Source of the DNA: Methylobacillus flagellatus_A
GTDB lineage: Bacteria > Pseudomonadota > Gammaproteobacteria > Burkholderiales > Methylophilaceae
Assembly (NCBI RefSeq): GCF_031344055.1
Contig: NZ_JADBEN010000002.1
Direction: 5' to 3' (one strand)
Length of the DNA: 64,000 nt
Positions within the stretch are counted from its first letter, which is position 1; every line of letters starts with the position of its first letter. Shown piece after piece: positions 61,250 to 64,000 of this stretch. The notes beneath the pieces are model-generated. The model was given only the letters and a program-made list of their open reading frames with translations, did no database searches and was not told where the DNA came from. The translations under genes were made by a program, and so were the position numbers.

Positions 61250-62050
61250 ATGGCAATCAACATCAAGACAGAAAAAGATATCGAGAAAATGCGGGTGGCC
61301 TGCAAACTGGCCGCCGAAGTCCTGGATTTTATCACACCGCACATTCAAGCCGGCGTCACGACAGGCAAGCTCGATGAGCTATGCCACGACTACATGGTCA
61401 ACGTGCAGAAAACCATCCCGGCCCCCTTAAACTACGCGCCCCACGGCCACACCCCGTACCCGAAATCGATCTGCACCTCGGTCAACCACCAGATATGCCA
61501 TGGCATCCCCGGAGCCAAGGTATTGAAGAACGGCGACATCCTCAACATTGACATCACCGTCATCAAGGACGGTTATTACGGGGATACCAGCCGCATGTTC
61601 CATGTCGGCGACATCTCGATCCAGGCCCAACGCCTATCGGACATTACATATGAATGCATGTGGCTGGGCATAGACCAGGTCAAGCCTGGCGCGACATTGG
61701 GCGATATCGGCCATGCCATCCAGACCTATGCCGAGAAGCAAGGCTTCAGCGTCGTGCGCGAATTCTGCGGGCACGGCATCGGCAAGAATTTCCACGAGGA
61801 CCCGCAAGTGCTGCATTACGGGCAGCCCGGCAAGGGCGCCGTGTTGAAGCCCGGCATGATTTTCACCGTAGAACCCATGATCAATGCCGGCAAGCGCGAC
61901 ATCAAGCAACTGGGCGACGGCTGGACCATCGTCACCAAGGACCACAGCCTGTCCGCACAATGGGAGCATACCGTGCTGGTGACCGACGACGGTTATGAAG
62001 TGCTGACCGTTTCCGCAGGCACGCCTCCCGCCCCCGCCTTTATCAAATAA
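61250..62050 (+). CDS. map: methionine aminopeptidase
   Basis: Removes N-terminal methionine after deformylation. The 266-residue type I enzyme has ICTSVNHQICHGIPG, DITVIKDGYYGDTSRMF, EFCGHGIGKNFHEDP and FTVEPMIN, giving all five metal ligands. It is divergent from rpsB and followed six bases later by glnD. Confidence 0.97.
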   Translation: MAINIKTEKDIEKMRVACKLAAEVLDFITPHIQAGVTTGKLDELCHDYMVNVQKTIPAPLNYAPHGHTPYPKSICTSVNHQICHGIPGAKVLKNGDILNIDITVIKDGYYGDTSRMFHVGDISIQAQRLSDITYECMWLGIDQVKPGATLGDIGHAIQTYAEKQGFSVVREFCGHGIGKNFHEDPQVLHYGQPGKGAVLKPGMIFTVEPMINAGKRDIKQLGDGWTIVTKDHSLSAQWEHTVLVTDDGYEVLTVSAGTPPAPAFIK

Positions 62051-62055
62051 GCAGC

Positions 62056-64000
62056 ATGAAACCCGCCGCACGCGCAGACAATACGCTTGCACGCCAATGG
62101 CGCCTGGAACTGCAAGCCGGGCAACATGCGCTGAAGCAGGAATTCCTGCACAAACCCAATGTCAGTCGCCTGCTGCAAGCCCAGTCGACGCTGACGGACC
62201 GCGTGCTGCGCGCGCTGTGGCAGGCTTTCGAGCTGGACGCCGAGGCCTGCCTGATCGCCGTCGGCGGTTACGGCCGCGGCGAGCTGTTTCCCTACTCCGA
62301 TGTCGACATCCTGATCCTGCTGAATAGCGAGGCTTCCGCATCGACCAACCGCAAGATAGAGGAATTGGTCGGCGTCCTGTGGGATACCGGGCTCGCCATC
62401 GGCCACAGCGTCCGCACCTTGACCGAGTGTATCGTTGAGGCGCAAGGCGATGTCACAATACAGACCAACCTGCTTGAGGCTCGCTACCTGGACGGCCACG
62501 CTACCTTGTATGACGATTTCCTACAGGCTGTGGCATCCGTCATGAATGTCGCCAAGTTTTTTGAAGCCAAGGTGGAAGAACAGCACCGCCGCCATGCCCG
62601 CTTCAACGATACGGCGTACAACCTCGAGCCCAACATCAAGGAAAGCCCGGGCGGGCTGCGCGACCTGCAGAACATCATCTGGATTGCGCGCGCGCTCAAT
62701 CTTGGCAGCAATTGGCGCGAGCTGGTCAAGAACCGCATCCTGTCCAAGCATGCCGCGCAACAAGTGCGCCGCCACGAACGCAACCTGCAGATGTTGCGCA
62801 CGCGCCTGCACTACCTGGCCAACCGACGCGAGGACCGCCTGCTATTCGACTTCCAGAACGAGCTGGCGTCGCAGCTAGGCCTGGTCACGACCAAGCGCAG
62901 GCGCGCCAGCGAGCAATTGATGCACAGCTTCTACCAAAGCGCCAAGTTCGTGGGCCTGATCAACGAAATCCTGCTCCAGGTGCTGCGCGAGCGCATCTAT
63001 CCCGAACAGCATACCGTCGTCAGCCTCAACAACCGCTTTGAGGCCGTCAACGGCCTGCTGGAAACCAAGAGCCCGACCCTGCTCTACGATGAGCCTTCCG
63101 CCATCCTGGAAAGCTTTCTCGTCCTGCAGCAGCATCCCGAACTCAAGGGCATGGGCGCCGGGCTGCTGCGCGCATTGCACCGCACCAAGCATGAAATCAC
63201 GCCCCAGTTCCGCGCCAATGCAAAGAACAAGGCGTTGTTCATGCAGATATTGCAGCAGCCTAAAGGCATTACCCATACGCTGAAGCTCATGAACCGCTAT
63301 GGCGTGCTCGGGCGCTATATCCCCGCTTTCGGCCGCGTATCGGGCCAGATGCAGCACGACCTGTTCCATGTTTACACCGTGGACGAGCATATCCTCAACG
63401 TGCTGGCCAACCTGCGCCGTTTCGCACTGGCCGAGTTCGCGCACGAATTTCCATTATGCAGCCGGCTGCTACGCGAGTTTCCCAAGCCCTACCTGCTGTA
63501 TCTGGGCGCCCTTTTCCACGACATCGCGAAAGGCCGCGGCGGAGACCATTCCACGCTTGGCGCCGTCGATGCCCGCCGCTTCTGCAAGCAGCACAACCTT
63601 CCGGTTGAAGACGGAGAGCTGGTGGCCTGGCTGGTCGAGGCCCATTTGGTCATGTCGAGCACCGCGCAGAAGTCCGACTTGTCCGACCCCGCAGTGGTGG
63701 AAAAATTTGCGCATTATGTAGGCAGCGAATACCGCCTGATCGCGCTATATCTGCTGACCGTAGCCGATATCCGCGGCACCAGCCCGAAGATATGGAACGC
63801 ATGGAAAGGCTCCCTGCTCGAAAACCTGTTCCGCGCCACCCAGCGCATCCTGCGTGGAAGCAACCTGAACGAGGAGCTCAGCGCCCGCCAGCAGCAAGCC
63901 AAGGAAATCCTCAGCTATTATGGCGTGGTGGAGCAAGCTTACCAGCCGCTATGGCAGCAACTGGGCCCCGCCTACTTCTTGCGCCATGAAGCGCAGCTGA
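62056..64000 (+). CDS. glnD: bifunctional uridylyltransferase/uridylyl-removing enzyme, partial
   Basis: Nitrogen sensor that modifies the PII protein. The frame starts at ATG 62056 and stays open to the window end (648 codons seen of about 850-900). The nucleotidyltransferase motif GGYGRGELFPYSDVD lies at residues 70-84. The GlnD helical linker follows, and an HD domain (LFHDIAKGRGGDH, near residue 490) carries the removing activity. The C-terminal ACT domains are outside the window. Confidence 0.96.
   Translation, partial: MKPAARADNTLARQWRLELQAGQHALKQEFLHKPNVSRLLQAQSTLTDRVLRALWQAFELDAEACLIAVGGYGRGELFPYSDVDILILLNSEASASTNRKIEELVGVLWDTGLAIGHSVRTLTECIVEAQGDVTIQTNLLEARYLDGHATLYDDFLQAVASVMNVAKFFEAKVEEQHRRHARFNDTAYNLEPNIKESPGGLRDLQNIIWIARALNLGSNWRELVKNRILSKHAAQQVRRHERNLQMLRTRLHYLANRREDRLLFDFQNELASQLGLVTTKRRRASEQLMHSFYQSAKFVGLINEILLQVLRERIYPEQHTVVSLNNRFEAVNGLLETKSPTLLYDEPSAILESFLVLQQHPELKGMGAGLLRALHRTKHEITPQFRANAKNKALFMQILQQPKGITHTLKLMNRYGVLGRYIPAFGRVSGQMQHDLFHVYTVDEHILNVLANLRRFALAEFAHEFPLCSRLLREFPKPYLLYLGALFHDIAKGRGGDHSTLGAVDARRFCKQHNLPVEDGELVAWLVEAHLVMSSTAQKSDLSDPAVVEKFAHYVGSEYRLIALYLLTVADIRGTSPKIWNAWKGSLLENLFRATQRILRGSNLNEELSARQQQAKEILSYYGVVEQAYQPLWQQLGPAYFLRHEAQL

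Overview
The window reads as a contiguous chromosomal segment of a betaproteobacterium, most likely a Methylophilaceae-type methylotroph. This is inferred from gene order and protein style: two-gene pyruvate carboxylase, hpnCDE, the yceD-rpmF-plsX-fabHDG-acpP-fabF cluster followed by pabC-mltG-tmk-holB-pilZ-tatD, and the rpsB-tsf-pyrH-frr-uppS-cdsA-dxr-rseP-bamA-skp-lpxD-fabZ-lpxA-lpxB-rnhB block. No rRNA, CRISPR array or insertion sequence was seen. One tRNA-Ser(UGA) is present.

Bases 1-6839 are accessory DNA. A partial hypothetical gene and about 440 sparse bases lie on the left. They are followed by a compact filamentous-phage (inovirus) prophage of about 6.1 kb, bracketed by exact 28-bp direct repeats at 688-715 and 6812-6839. 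Its minus-strand operon runs: ssDNA-binding protein, replication initiator, major coat protein, a 97-aa membrane protein, a 23-aa ORF coupled at both ends, a TspB/pIII-like adhesin, a DUF2523 minor coat protein, Zot (pI), and an 84-aa membrane protein. A divergent helix-turn-helix regulator with a membrane segment lies at the right end, with 16-bp repeated operator-like sites between it and the operon. No integrase or secretin is encoded, so integration and export would depend on host proteins.

Bases 7033-28130 hold tRNA-Ser, a second-type peptide deformylase with a methylthioinosine-type phosphorylase, the squalene-forming hpnCDE operon with a small membrane protein, glycogen synthase, and oligoribonuclease. 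Next come a run of M48 protease, rsgA and a deacetylase, then queD, dnaQ-rnhA-methyltransferase, gloB, mltD, a peptide ABC transporter (binding protein and two permeases), and a PAS-GGDEF-EAL protein.

Bases 28131-46668 hold replication, wall and fatty-acid genes. One minus-strand run goes from pabC through mltG, tmk, holB, pilZ and tatD to a PhnP-like hydrolase. The fatty-acid cluster lies upstream of it. An intergenic region with DnaA-box-like sites separates the two. A divergent promoter pair separates yceD from the pyruvate carboxylase genes, which are followed by yceF, a DUF4139 protein and an RsmI-like methyltransferase.

Bases 46711-64000 hold the envelope-biogenesis and translation block (lipid A, outer-membrane assembly, isoprenoid, CDP-DAG, ribosome recycling, UMP kinase, EF-Ts, S2), then divergent map and the first two-thirds of glnD, which is cut by the window edge. 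Most of the chromosome here is conventional. The prophage, several non-coding signals (a candidate sRNA, a long perfect inverted repeat, DnaA boxes, leaderless-type promoters) and a few start-codon cases are the points of interest.
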